Part shown: piece by piece, positions 33,784 through 42,826 of the stretch | Layout: the number at the start of each line of letters is the position of its first letter | Position numbering within the stretch: position 1 is the stretch's first letter | Source: JASHUC01 sp963849095 | GTDB taxonomy: Bacteria > Pseudomonadota > Gammaproteobacteria > Steroidobacterales > Steroidobacteraceae | Assembly (NCBI GenBank): GCA_963849095.1 | Contig: CAWKGA010000008.1 | Location: forward strand, 682,001 to 746,000 | Reading direction: 5' to 3' | Length of the DNA stretch: 64,000 nucleotides | The notes under the pieces: generated by a model | The model's input: only the letters and a program-made list of their open reading frames with translations | Database searches by the model: none | Told to the model about the DNA's origin: nothing | Program-made: the position numbers and the translations under genes

Positions 33784-34965
33784 ATGCTCTACCAGGCTCC
33801 CCGACTGCCAGACGAGTTCCTCCGCGTCGTCGAGCGCGTCGACGAGATGCGCCTGCGTCTGAAATTTATGCTCCAGCAGTCTCCACGGCGCTGGAGAGGA
33901 TTGCTCCGCCGATCAACCTTTGCGCGATCAATTCAGGGCTCGAACTCGATCGAAGGGTTTCAAGTCACGGTCGATGACGCGGCGGCGGCGGTCGACGGTG
34001 ATGAGCCTCTCGATGAGAAGACAGAAGCCTGGTACGCCGTGCGCGGGTACCGCGAGGCCATGACCTACATCTTGCAGCTCGCGGACGATCCACACTTCGT
34101 CTACCACGAAGCCGTCTTGCGAAGCCTGCACTTCATGATGACCAGCTACGACATGAAGTCGCATCCCGGACGATGGCGCCCCGGTGCCATCTATGTGCAG
34201 CGGGAGGAGACCGGCGAGACCGTGTACGAAGGGCCAGACGCCGCTCTCGTGCCGGAGCTCTTGGCGCAACTCGTCGAACAGCTCAATGCCCGAGACACGC
34301 AGCCCATCATGGTGCGCGCCGCCCTTGCGCATTTGAATCTCGTCATGATTCATCCGTATTGCGATGGAAATGGCCGCATGGCCCGCGCGCTGCAGACGCT
34401 CGTGCTCGCCCGTGAGGGGATCCTCGATCCAACATTTTCCAGCATTGAAGAGTACTTGGGCCACAATACCCAAGGGTACTACGCGGTACTCGCCGCCGTA
34501 GGCCAAGGCGATTGGCATCCCGAGCACGATGCGTTGCCGTGGGTGAAATTCTGTCTGACGGCGCACTTCCGCCAGGCTGAAACGCTCCTGCGGCGCACTC
34601 AGGAGACGGGCCGCCTCGCACAACTTCTTGAGGAAGAAGTCAAACGACGTGGACTCCATGAACGCACCGTCGCGGCTCTCCTCGATGCCGCTTACGGATA
34701 TCGCGTCCGCAATACCACCTATCGCAAAGCAGTGGATGTGAGTGACGCGGTGAGCAGCCGGGACCTAGGCGCCCTCGCGAGCGCCGGCTTGCTGATCCCG
34801 CACGGCGCCAAACGTGGACGGTACTATCTTGCGGGAGACTGGGTCAGGCAACAGCGCGCAGCGACGGACCTCCCGAAAGTTCAGACCGATCCGTTTAGCG
34901 GCGACCAGGTAAGAGAAGAGCGGCCTAAATACGTAGCCACCGCGGGAGTTTCTGATGAGTCGTGA
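33784..34965 (+). CDS. Fic-domain protein (predicted AMPylase)
   Basis: A 393-residue Fic enzyme, predicted to transfer AMP or another nucleotide to a protein target. The catalytic loop HPYCDGNGRMAR starts at His190. An N-terminal inhibitory helix SNSIEG (S53, E57) matches the (S/T)xxxE(G/N) autoinhibition motif, so this is a self-inhibited class II Fic. A winged-helix region (TVAALLDAAYGYRVRNTTYR) lies C-terminal. It overlaps the DUF2130 gene by 11 nt. Confidence 0.92.
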   Translation: MLYQAPRLPDEFLRVVERVDEMRLRLKFMLQQSPRRWRGLLRRSTFARSIQGSNSIEGFQVTVDDAAAAVDGDEPLDEKTEAWYAVRGYREAMTYILQLADDPHFVYHEAVLRSLHFMMTSYDMKSHPGRWRPGAIYVQREETGETVYEGPDAALVPELLAQLVEQLNARDTQPIMVRAALAHLNLVMIHPYCDGNGRMARALQTLVLAREGILDPTFSSIEEYLGHNTQGYYAVLAAVGQGDWHPEHDALPWVKFCLTAHFRQAETLLRRTQETGRLAQLLEEEVKRRGLHERTVAALLDAAYGYRVRNTTYRKAVDVSDAVSSRDLGALASAGLLIPHGAKRGRYYLAGDWVRQQRAATDLPKVQTDPFSGDQVREERPKYVATAGVSDES

Positions 34966-36388
34966 GCCCTTACTTCTCGCATCGGACACTCGAGTCACCT
35001 GTCCGAAATGCGAAAATGAATTCTCCTTGGAACAAGGCTTTGCCAAACAGGCTCTAGAATCTATTGAAGCCTCGAGCGCCCAAGGCTTGGCCGCCTTGAA
35101 GGAGCAAGAGCGAGCATCGGTCGAAAGGCGAGCGAAGGAACTCGCCAGCGAGCAGGCCCGGGCGGCCGATCGGCAAGTGGAGGATCTGCGGCGGCTCCTC
35201 AAGGAACAGGGGGAGCAGCATGCCAAGGCACTCGCTGAGGTGCGTGCGCTGACGGAGCAGGCGTTCCAACCGCAGCTCGCCGCCCTCAAGGAACAGCTCT
35301 CGCAAGGTCAGGCGAAGCTCACCGAGGTCGATCGGCGTGAATCCGAGCTTGCCGCGCGCGAGAAGGGCCTCGAAGCTCGGGTTCAGGAGGTCGCGGCCGC
35401 TCGCGCCGCGGAGCTCGTGGCCGGCGAGCGGCAGGGCTACGAGACTCGGCTCGCCGACGCTCAGGAACAGCTGAAGACGCTGCGAGCCGAGCAGATCGCG
35501 TTGCGCGAGGAGCGCCAGAAACTCAAGGACGAGAAGGACACCCTTGCCCTCGAGGTACAAAAGCAAGTCGATGCCAAGCTCGTCGAGCGAGAGTCTCGGG
35601 TGAGGACTCAAGAGCAGGAACGCTCGGCACTCGAGAAGGCGGAGCTGCAAAAGAAGCTCGACGATGCAGTATTGCAGCTCGCCGACGCGCAGCGCCGGAT
35701 GGAGCAGGGCTCGCAGCAGCTCCAGGGCGAGATCTTGGAGCTCGCGATCGAAGAGGCCCTGCGGCGCACGTTTCCGCTCGATACGATCGAGGAGGTCAAG
35801 AAGGGGGTCCGGGGTGGGGATGTGATTCAGCGTGTCGTGACGCGGGCGGGTCAGCAGGCCGGAATGATCCTGTGGGAGAGTAAGCGGGCCAAGGATTGGA
35901 GCCCGCAGTGGATCACGAAGCTCAAGGAGGACATGCGGGGTGTGTCAGCGGATGTGGGAATCCTGGTGACCATGCCGACCGCGGTTCCTAAGGACTGGGA
36001 CGCCCAGCAGCCGTTTGGTCTGCACGAGGACGTCTGGGTCACGACTTGGTCACATACGGTGAGCCTGGCCGAGGTCATCCGCGTCGGACTCATGGATGTC
36101 CACAAGCAACGGCTAATCTCGGCCGGCAAGGGCGAGAAAATGGAGGCTGTCTATGACTACCTCACTTCTCCCCAGTTCGCGCACAAGCTTAAAGCCGTCT
36201 ACAACGCTTTCAAGGTGATGAAGGAGGAAAACGACCGTGAGCGGCAGCAGGCCGAGCAACGGTGGACGCGGCGCGACAAGCAGCTACAGATGGCTATGCG
36301 GGAGTTGATCGGCATCGGCGGAGAGATCCAGGGCCTAGCGCAGCAGGAACTGCCGCAACTTGAGTTGGAGCAGGGCGAACAGACCTGA
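34955..36388 (+). CDS. DUF2130 (coiled-coil plus nuclease-like) protein
   Basis: A 477-residue protein. The N-terminus TRVTCPKCENEFSLEQGF is a short zinc ribbon, followed by about 200 residues of coiled coil. The C-terminal DUF2130 domain contains GGDVIQRVVTRAGQQAGMIL WESKRAK, resembling the D...ExK catalytic core of PD-(D/E)XK nucleases (RmuC-like layout). The tail is coiled again. It is coupled to the Fic gene. Confidence 0.9.
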   Translation: MSREPLLLASDTRVTCPKCENEFSLEQGFAKQALESIEASSAQGLAALKEQERASVERRAKELASEQARAADRQVEDLRRLLKEQGEQHAKALAEVRALTEQAFQPQLAALKEQLSQGQAKLTEVDRRESELAAREKGLEARVQEVAAARAAELVAGERQGYETRLADAQEQLKTLRAEQIALREERQKLKDEKDTLALEVQKQVDAKLVERESRVRTQEQERSALEKAELQKKLDDAVLQLADAQRRMEQGSQQLQGEILELAIEEALRRTFPLDTIEEVKKGVRGGDVIQRVVTRAGQQAGMILWESKRAKDWSPQWITKLKEDMRGVSADVGILVTMPTAVPKDWDAQQPFGLHEDVWVTTWSHTVSLAEVIRVGLMDVHKQRLISAGKGEKMEAVYDYLTSPQFAHKLKAVYNAFKVMKEENDRERQQAEQRWTRRDKQLQMAMRELIGIGGEIQGLAQQELPQLELEQGEQT

Positions 36389-36421
36389 AATGGACAGGTA
36401 GCCTGCTCCCGGAGAGCGAAT

Positions 36422-38746
36422 GTGATTATCAGGTTTGTCGAGATTGCGAACTTTCGTAAGCTGCTATCGGTACGCATCGATCTCGCCGAGAAACAGACTC
36501 TGTTCGTTGGTGCCAACAACAGCGGCAAAAGTTCGGCAATGCTCGCATTACGGCGTTTCCTCGTACCGCGGCGCTGCCCGTTCGAGATTCATGACGTTAC
36601 GCTGTGTCATTGGCAAGCGATCGATCGGATCGGCCAGAGTTGGATCGACGCGAAGCAGGCCGATAAAGTAATCGAACTCACGCTGGAGCCGTGGCTACCG
36701 CGGCTTCCCACGCTCGATCTCTGGCTCGATGTAGATGTCGGGGAGATGCACCACGTTCGCGACCTGATACCGACGCTCGATTGGGAAGGTGGCCTGATCG
36801 GGGTACGGCTCCGTTACGAGCCGACAAAGCTCGGCGATCTCTACAAGGATTTCCTGGCTGTGGCCGCCGATGCTCAGGCGTTGCGCGCTGCCGCAACACA
36901 GGCGCACGCTGAAAAGATGGCGACTGAGGGCCATGAGCGACCCAAGCCGAAGCTCACACTCTGGCCGTCGACGCTCGTCGATTACTTGAGCCGACGGTTG
37001 GCCAAGAGCTTTACCATCCGCGCTTTCACCTTAGATCCCGCGCAGCTTCGGGCTCCACTCAATGGCCAAGCGCGTCCGCAATCGCTGCCCGCCGCCTCGC
37101 TCAGTCTTGAAGGCGAACCGCTAAAGGGTCTGGTACGAATCCACGATATTCCGGCGCAACGCGGGTTCGGCGAAGGCGAAGCGCCGAATAGCGATGACGA
37201 GGATGCGCCCGCCGGAGCGCCCGGCAGTCGGCTCTCGGATCAGCTGCGCAGCTATTATTCCAAGCACCTCGATCCAACCAAGGGACCGGACGTCAAGGAT
37301 TTGGGGGCGTTGCAGGCGATCGAAGCGGCGCAGGACGCATTCGACCAGAAGCTCACGGAAAGCTTTCAAGTGGCGTTCAGCGAAGTCGAAAGCATGGGCT
37401 ACCCTGGCGTCACCGATCCCAAACCAAAGGTGTCGACGCGGCTCAAGGCGATCGACGGTCTCAACCACTCCGCGGCAGTGACCTTTGTGGTCGACGTGAC
37501 GCCGGCAGAAGGCGAAGTGGTAGTGCCGATGCTGCACCTGCCCGAGAACAACAATGGGCTCGGCTATCAGAACCTTATCTCGATGATTTTTCGGCTGCTA
37601 AGCTTCCGGGATTCGTGGATGCGTGTCGGAAAGGCCGCGGGCACGACTCCCGCGGCCGCGATCGAGCCGCTGCACCTCGTTCTCGTTGAAGAGCCTGAGG
37701 CGCACCTTCATGCCCAGGTCCAGCAGGTATTTATCCACAAGGCCTATGAGGTCCTTCGCGCGCATCCGGATCTCCGGGACGCTAAGCTGCGGCGTAGCCA
37801 ACTCGTGGTCAGCACGCATTCGAGCCATGTCGCGCATGAGGTAGCGTTCGAATGCCTGCGCTATTTTCGGCGCTTGCCTGCCGGCATGGTGTCGCGGATA
37901 CCGGTCTCTACGGTGATCAACCTCACCGAGGTGTTCGGCACGGGCGACGAGACGGACCGATTCGTGACGCGTTACCTGCGCGCACAACACGCCGACCTGT
38001 TCTTCGCAGATGCCGCCATCCTGGTCGAAGGGCCCGCGGAACGCATGATCGTGCCGAATTTCATCCGCCACAGATTCGAAGCGCTCAGCAAGAGTTACAT
38101 CACCTTGCTCGAGATCGGTGGCAGCCATGCCCATCGTCTTCGCCCGCTGATCGACCATCTCGGTCTGCTGACGCTGATCATTACCGATCTCGACAGCCAA
38201 GCATCCGGCACGACCACATCGACGCCGCCTATGCGGGGTGCCGGACAGACAACCAGCAACACGACACTGCGGCAATGGGTGCCAGCGCAAGCAGACGTCG
38301 ACGCATTGTGGCGAATGACTCCGGCGGAGCGAACGCTCGAACGCGCGGGCGACCCGCTATTCGCGGTGCGCTCCGCTTATCAATTGCCAGTCGAGGTGAC
38401 GCTTCCGGGCAGCGCCACGAGCGAGACGGCTTATCCCTACACATTCGAGGATGCGCTCGTATTCGAGAACCTCGGTTTCTTCGTCGAGCTTCCGGGCGCT
38501 GGGCTGGTCGCCAAGTTCCGCGACGCGATCGCCACGGGTGGCAATGCGGCCGCGGTTGGCGCGGCGATGTTTGATGCCCTCAAGACTGGCAAGAAGGCCG
38601 AGTTCGCGCTCGACGTGCTTAATGCCGAGTCGTTCGAAACCCTGATGGTGCCTCGCTACATCGCCGAAGGGCTGACCTGGCTGCAGGAGCGGCTCAAGAA
38701 AAAGCAGGTCGAGAGCTTGCCGACGGTCAAGGGAGGAACGCCATGA
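36422..38746 (+). CDS. OLD-family ATP-dependent nuclease (Gabija GajA-like)
   Basis: A 774-residue protein with an N-terminal SMC-like ATPase and C-terminal Toprim domain. Walker A GANNSGKSSAM is at residues 31-38. Walker B lies in LHLVLVEEPEAHLHAQVQQV and the H-loop in QLVVSTHSSHVAHE. Toprim acids lie in AAILVEGPAERMIVPN (about 535) and LIITDLDSQ (about 589). GTG or ATG near 36422 opens with MIIRFVEIANFRKL. The downstream UvrD helicase overlaps by 4 nt, the class 2 OLD arrangement known from Gabija; this one is longer than the usual 580 residues. Confidence 0.92.
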   Translation: MIIRFVEIANFRKLLSVRIDLAEKQTLFVGANNSGKSSAMLALRRFLVPRRCPFEIHDVTLCHWQAIDRIGQSWIDAKQADKVIELTLEPWLPRLPTLDLWLDVDVGEMHHVRDLIPTLDWEGGLIGVRLRYEPTKLGDLYKDFLAVAADAQALRAAATQAHAEKMATEGHERPKPKLTLWPSTLVDYLSRRLAKSFTIRAFTLDPAQLRAPLNGQARPQSLPAASLSLEGEPLKGLVRIHDIPAQRGFGEGEAPNSDDEDAPAGAPGSRLSDQLRSYYSKHLDPTKGPDVKDLGALQAIEAAQDAFDQKLTESFQVAFSEVESMGYPGVTDPKPKVSTRLKAIDGLNHSAAVTFVVDVTPAEGEVVVPMLHLPENNNGLGYQNLISMIFRLLSFRDSWMRVGKAAGTTPAAAIEPLHLVLVEEPEAHLHAQVQQVFIHKAYEVLRAHPDLRDAKLRRSQLVVSTHSSHVAHEVAFECLRYFRRLPAGMVSRIPVSTVINLTEVFGTGDETDRFVTRYLRAQHADLFFADAAILVEGPAERMIVPNFIRHRFEALSKSYITLLEIGGSHAHRLRPLIDHLGLLTLIITDLDSQASGTTTSTPPMRGAGQTTSNTTLRQWVPAQADVDALWRMTPAERTLERAGDPLFAVRSAYQLPVEVTLPGSATSETAYPYTFEDALVFENLGFFVELPGAGLVAKFRDAIATGGNAAAVGAAMFDALKTGKKAEFALDVLNAESFETLMVPRYIAEGLTWLQERLKKKQVESLPTVKGGTP

Positions 38747-40627
38747 CCGGCGCGAACGCCGACGATCTAACGGATGCGGTGGCGGACGAAACCATTCGTG
38801 GTTGCCTAGATCTTGCCACACCGCGCAGCTTCTTTCTCTACGCTGGTGCGGGGTCAGGCAAGACCCAGTCTCTGGTTGAGGCTGTGCGCGACCTGTGCAA
38901 GCGCCAGGGGCGTCAACTGACGCTAACCGGCCAGAAGATCGCGATCATCACCTATACCAACTCCGCTTGCGACGAGATTGTCCAGCGGCTCGAATTCGAT
39001 CCGCGGGTCGACGTTTCCACCATCCACTCGTTCGCTTGGTCGCTGATCCGCGGCTATGACGCCGACATCCGCAGTTGGCTCGACGCGAACCTGCTCGCCG
39101 AGATTGCCGAGCTTTGCGAGAAGCAGGCGAAAGGTCGGGCGGGTAAGGCGGCTCTCGAGCGCGCGCAGTCGATTGAGAGCAAGACCCGACGTTCGTGAAA
39201 GTCTCCGCGAAATCGTGCGGTTTATCTACAGCCCGACCGGAGAAAATCGCACGCGTGACTCGCTCAATCACGCCGAGGTTATCGCGATGACCGCAGCGTT
39301 CCTCGACACGAAGCCAGGTCTGCGCCGGCTCCTGATCGCCCGCTATCCGATCCTGTTGATCGACGAGAGTCAGGATACCGCAAAGCGCCTCATGGACGCA
39401 CTGCTCAACGTCCAGGCGGCTTTCCCTGCGCAGTTCTGTCTGGGGCTGTTCGGCGACACCATGCAGCGCATCTACGGCGATGGTAAGGCGGGCCTCGCCG
39501 AGGCGATCCCCGACTCCTGGGCGAGGCCGCGTAAGGCGGTGAACCATCGTTGCCCTAAGCGCGTGATCGCACTCATCAACAAGGTCCGCGCTGACGACGA
39601 CAAGCAGGAGCAACGGGCGCGCAGCGACGCTCCCGAAGGAACCGTCCGGCTGTTCCTCGCACCTGAGACGGTCACGAGCAAGCGGGACATCGAAGTGGCC
39701 GCAGCGACGAGAATGGCCGAGCTGACCGGCGATGAGGCCTGGCTCCCGGGCCGTGACGGGGTGAAGACGCTCGCGCTCGAGCACTTGATGTCGGCGCGCC
39801 GGTTCGGGTTCGAACATTTCTTCGGGCCGCTCTATGCCTATGAACCGATGCGCACGGGACTGCTCGACGGCACGGGCCGCGGTCTGGGCTTCTTTACCCG
39901 CGAGTTGCTCCCACTGGCAATCGCGCTGGAGGGTTGCGACCGTTTCGCGATCGCGGCGGCAGCCCGTCAGACCTCGCCGCTGCTTGAGCGGCAGAGGCTG
40001 GCGGAAGCCGGGGAAAAGCAGCAGGAGGAGCTGGCACGCGCGAAGGCCGCGTGCGATGGGCTCAAAGCGCTACTGCCGGCGGAAAACCCGCCGACCCTGC
40101 GTGCCGTGTTGCGCTACGTGGCGGCGACCGAGCTGTTCGTCATTCCCGACGTGCTGCTGCCGTTCGTCCCCGAGGTACCTCTTGATCAGGCGGCCGCCGA
40201 GCCGGAGGATGACGCGAATACCGAAGTGGGTGCCTGGCGTCGAGCGCTCGATGCGCGATTCCCCGAGATCGAGAAATATGATCTGTACGTCCGCGGTGTG
40301 TCCCAGTTCGATACCCATCAGGGCGTGAAGGGCCGCGAATTTCCGCGCGTTATGGTGGTGATCAGCGACGACGAAGCGCGCGGATTCCTGTTCAGCTATG
40401 GCAAGCTTATGGGAACCAAGGAGAAGACCAAGACCGACCGCGACAATCAGGCGGCGGGTAACGACACCAGCATCGACCGCACCCGTCGTCTTTTCTACGT
40501 GACGTGCAGCCGTGCGGAGGAGAGCCTCGCCATCGTTTATTACTCCGACAATCCCGTGCTGGCGCGTACCGCCCTCCTTGAGCGTGGCTGGTTCGCCGAC
40601 GCGGAGATCGAGGTTGTTGCCGCCTGA
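38743..40627 (+). pseudogene. UvrD/GajB-like helicase with a frameshift
   Basis: The first frame (38743-39198) has Walker A FFLYAGAGSGKTQSLVEAV and IITYTNSACDEIVQRLEFDP. The frame ends at a stop just after SIESKTRRS. The rest follows in the +1-shifted frame: RESLREIVRFIYSP, ILLIDESQDTAKRLMDALLN (Walker B/motif II), FGDTMQRIYGD, and motif VI-like RRLFYVTCSRAEESLAIV. A small indel near 39180-39200 separates them. Together they make a complete superfamily 1 helicase of about 627 residues. It is the partner of the OLD nuclease but is probably inactive as sequenced. Confidence 0.88.
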
Positions 40628-40764
40628 GGCAACCCCTCCCGACGTCTGGACGTAAGGAGGCTCGGCGGCGATTTTTGTGGAGATGCCGGCCGCGCAGCGA
40701 GCGCGGCGCCACATTGCCGTCCGGAAGCAGGTAGCGGCGCAGAGCGACGCTGCAGTAGTTCCCC

Positions 40765-41190
40765 ATGCGCGCCTCAGTGGGTAGTTCCGTCCTCCGCGCC
40801 TCTCCGGAGGCGATCGTCGTGCACTATACCAACGACGAGCGGACCGAGTACCGGAGGCCCCAGAAGAAGTATCCGGAAGTGGTGACAGCAGAGGACATCG
40901 AGGCGCTGTTCACCCGGCCGCGTGCCCTGGATCTGTACTACGATGTGGTGAAGTCGGGCTCGGAATGGCCGACGCTCGATTTCTCGATCAAGAGCATCGC
41001 GAAGGTCTGCGGATTCGCCTGGCGGGATGCGGATCCGTCGGGGGCTTCGTCGATCGAGTGGTTCGACAGTTACGCCAAGACCGGGGATCCGGCGCTTAAG
41101 GCATGGCTGCTCGAATACAACGAGGATGATTGTCGGGCCATGCGGGTGGTGATGGATACACTGAAGACGATGGAAGTACGGGTGGGTTGA
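40765..41190 (+). pseudogene. C-terminal fragment of a TM0106-type RecB-like nuclease
   Basis: A 141-codon frame. The part LDFSIKSIAKVCGFAWRDAD, PSGASSIEWFDSYAKTGDPA, WLLEYNEDDCRAMRVVMDTL matches the RNase H-like end of TM0106-family RecB-like proteins as I know them. These are normally several hundred residues longer. The first 30 codons do not resemble the family, so the gene has lost its 5' part. Confidence 0.7.
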
Positions 41191-41420
41191 TGCGCATGTT
41201 GCGAGAGAATTGGACCTTGCTATCAATCGTGCTCAAAATGGCTCGGGCGATGGCCGACGGATTGGGCCCGCTACTGAAGGCCGACGCGTTTGCCGATTGG
41301 AAGCACCGCGAGCAGCGATACCAGCAGGCAGACGCGTCGCCGTCCATCAATCACCTGAGCGCGAGAGTGATGGTCACGGTGCGTGGGATTGTAAGGAAGA
41401 ATCTCGCGCCCCTATGCTGA
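41190..41420 (+). CDS. Hypothetical protein
   Basis: A 76-residue frame: RMLRENWTLLSIVLKMARAM, ADGLGPLLKADAFADWKHRE. ATG 41190 overlaps the preceding stop. It is helical; the family is not recognised. It could be a fragment. Confidence 0.4.
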   Translation: MRMLRENWTLLSIVLKMARAMADGLGPLLKADAFADWKHREQRYQQADASPSINHLSARVMVTVRGIVRKNLAPLC

Positions 41421-41450
41421 GTACGTGGCTAATCGGTCGCTGGTGGGGAA

Positions 41451-41867
41451 TTGCTGGTCCAATTCCGTCTCCTGTTGCTGGGTGTTGATTCCGCTCCGAC
41501 GAGCACCGACGCCGGTGTCGACCTGGTTGCGTATTCGGCGGGTCGCGCTGAGCCAGTCTCAATCCAGGTGAAGACGAACCTCAAAGCAAAGCCGGGCGGC
41601 GGCAAGGGAAAGGCTGCTCTGGATTGGTGGGTGCCGATCGATTCGCCGGCACAGTACATGGCGCTGGTCGACTTGGCTACAGAGGCGGTCTGGCTCATTT
41701 CGAAGGCGGAGCTGGCACAAGTAGTGCAACAGAAATCGAGCGGCCGATACCACCTTTATATGTATACGGATCCGGCGGCGAAGCCGCGAAGGGCCGGACG
41801 CTTGGCGCATTTTCATGAGTTCGATAAGTTTCTCCTGTCGAGGTGCGAAGAGCGGGTCTTCGGATAA
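41451..41867 (+). CDS. Small PD-(D/E)XK-like nuclease-fold protein
   Basis: A 138-residue protein starting at TTG 41451, with in-frame SVAGGE just upstream and a stop at 41430. The core STDAGVDLVAYSAGRAEPVS followed by IQVKTNLKAKPGG has the D...(Q)xK arrangement of PD-(D/E)XK nucleases, with Asp in GVDLVAY and Lys in IQVKT. The tail SSGRYHLYMYTD is typical of small restriction-like proteins. The weak start may mean the true N-terminus was damaged. Confidence 0.65.
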   Translation: MLVQFRLLLLGVDSAPTSTDAGVDLVAYSAGRAEPVSIQVKTNLKAKPGGGKGKAALDWWVPIDSPAQYMALVDLATEAVWLISKAELAQVVQQKSSGRYHLYMYTDPAAKPRRAGRLAHFHEFDKFLLSRCEERVFG

Positions 41868-41893
41868 GGGTAGGACGGATCAGGGGGGGCAGT

Positions 41894-42367
41894 ATGGCGA
41901 TTTCGTTTCGTAGTTCGGCGGCATTTGGCAAGCGAATCGAATACTGGATGATCGGCAGGATGCTGAAGGAGGGGCTGGATCTCTATCTGCCAATCGTCGA
42001 CGATGACGCGATTGATGCGGTGATTCGCCGACCCGACGGCCATTTTGTAAACGTGCAGATCAAGGCCCGGTCGAGAGACGTCATAGTAGGGGACGCGGCG
42101 TTATTCGCGGCGATCCCCCACGAAATACGAGAAAACTATTGGTGGGTGTTCTATTCAGAGCGGATGGACCTAATGTGGATTATGACTTCTGAACAGTTCA
42201 TTACCAATTCGGTACAGAATAAGACGGGGAAGAACATGGGTAAGCGCAGCATTTGGCTCAATGGCACGCGCAAGGACAAAAACACGGGCGTCCGGCAGGA
42301 ATATTGCAGGCCGCGATTTGAGAAGTTCATTGCCAAAGACTTCCACCGTCTAGTGGCTCCGCTGTGA
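41894..42367 (+). CDS. Small PD-(D/E)XK-like nuclease-fold protein
   Basis: A 157-residue protein starting at ATG 41894 after a GGGGGG-rich ribosome site. The segment FGKRIEYWMIGRMLKEGLDL, DDDAIDAVIRRPDGHFVNVQ IKAR carries the Asp and QxK residues of the restriction-endonuclease fold. The C-terminus contains EKFIAKDFHRLV. It overlaps the next gene by 4 nt. It is probably related in fold, not in close sequence, to the gene before it. Confidence 0.7.
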   Translation: MAISFRSSAAFGKRIEYWMIGRMLKEGLDLYLPIVDDDAIDAVIRRPDGHFVNVQIKARSRDVIVGDAALFAAIPHEIRENYWWVFYSERMDLMWIMTSEQFITNSVQNKTGKNMGKRSIWLNGTRKDKNTGVRQEYCRPRFEKFIAKDFHRLVAPL

Positions 42368-42822
42368 TCGATATCGCGGCAGCACTGCCGACTCTGCTGC
42401 CGAGGGCCATCGCCTGGGCGGAGGCAGAGGAACGGAGGATCCTGAGCCAAGGGCGCCCGCTCACGGATATTGAAATTCAACTCAGTCGCGCGGTTGGAGT
42501 TAAGCGGCCGGAACGGGTCCGCATTTGCGCGATGCTGCCGCTTCCGATGCCGGAGGATCCGGAACTGCGCGCCGCTGCTCTCGAGACCGGCCTCCTGGGC
42601 CCGGGAACGGTCGGGCTCACACTTGGCTACGGCATATACGTCGCGAGCGGACATGCCACGGCGCGGCTCGTCTCACATGAGTGCCGACACGTGCATCAGT
42701 ATGAGGTTGCTGGATCGATCGCGGCCTACCTACCGCAGTACCTGCTCCAAATCGTCCAGGTCGGCTACCAGAACGCGCCGTTTGAGGTGGACGCGCGGAA
42801 TTGGGAACGGCATCGGCCGTAG
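42364..42822 (+). CDS. HExxH-motif protein
   Basis: A 152-residue protein. VGLTLGYGIYVASGHATARL, VSHECRHVHQYEVAGSIAAY contains HECRH (HExxH), with a downstream Glu in NAPFEVDARNWE, so a zinc metallopeptidase-like site is plausible. It starts at GTG 42364, overlapping the preceding nuclease-like gene by 4 nt. No signal peptide is seen. The ISAzo13 element begins 5 nt after its stop. Confidence 0.7.
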   Translation: MIDIAAALPTLLPRAIAWAEAEERRILSQGRPLTDIEIQLSRAVGVKRPERVRICAMLPLPMPEDPELRAAALETGLLGPGTVGLTLGYGIYVASGHATARLVSHECRHVHQYEVAGSIAAYLPQYLLQIVQVGYQNAPFEVDARNWERHRP

Positions 42823-42826
42823 CTTA

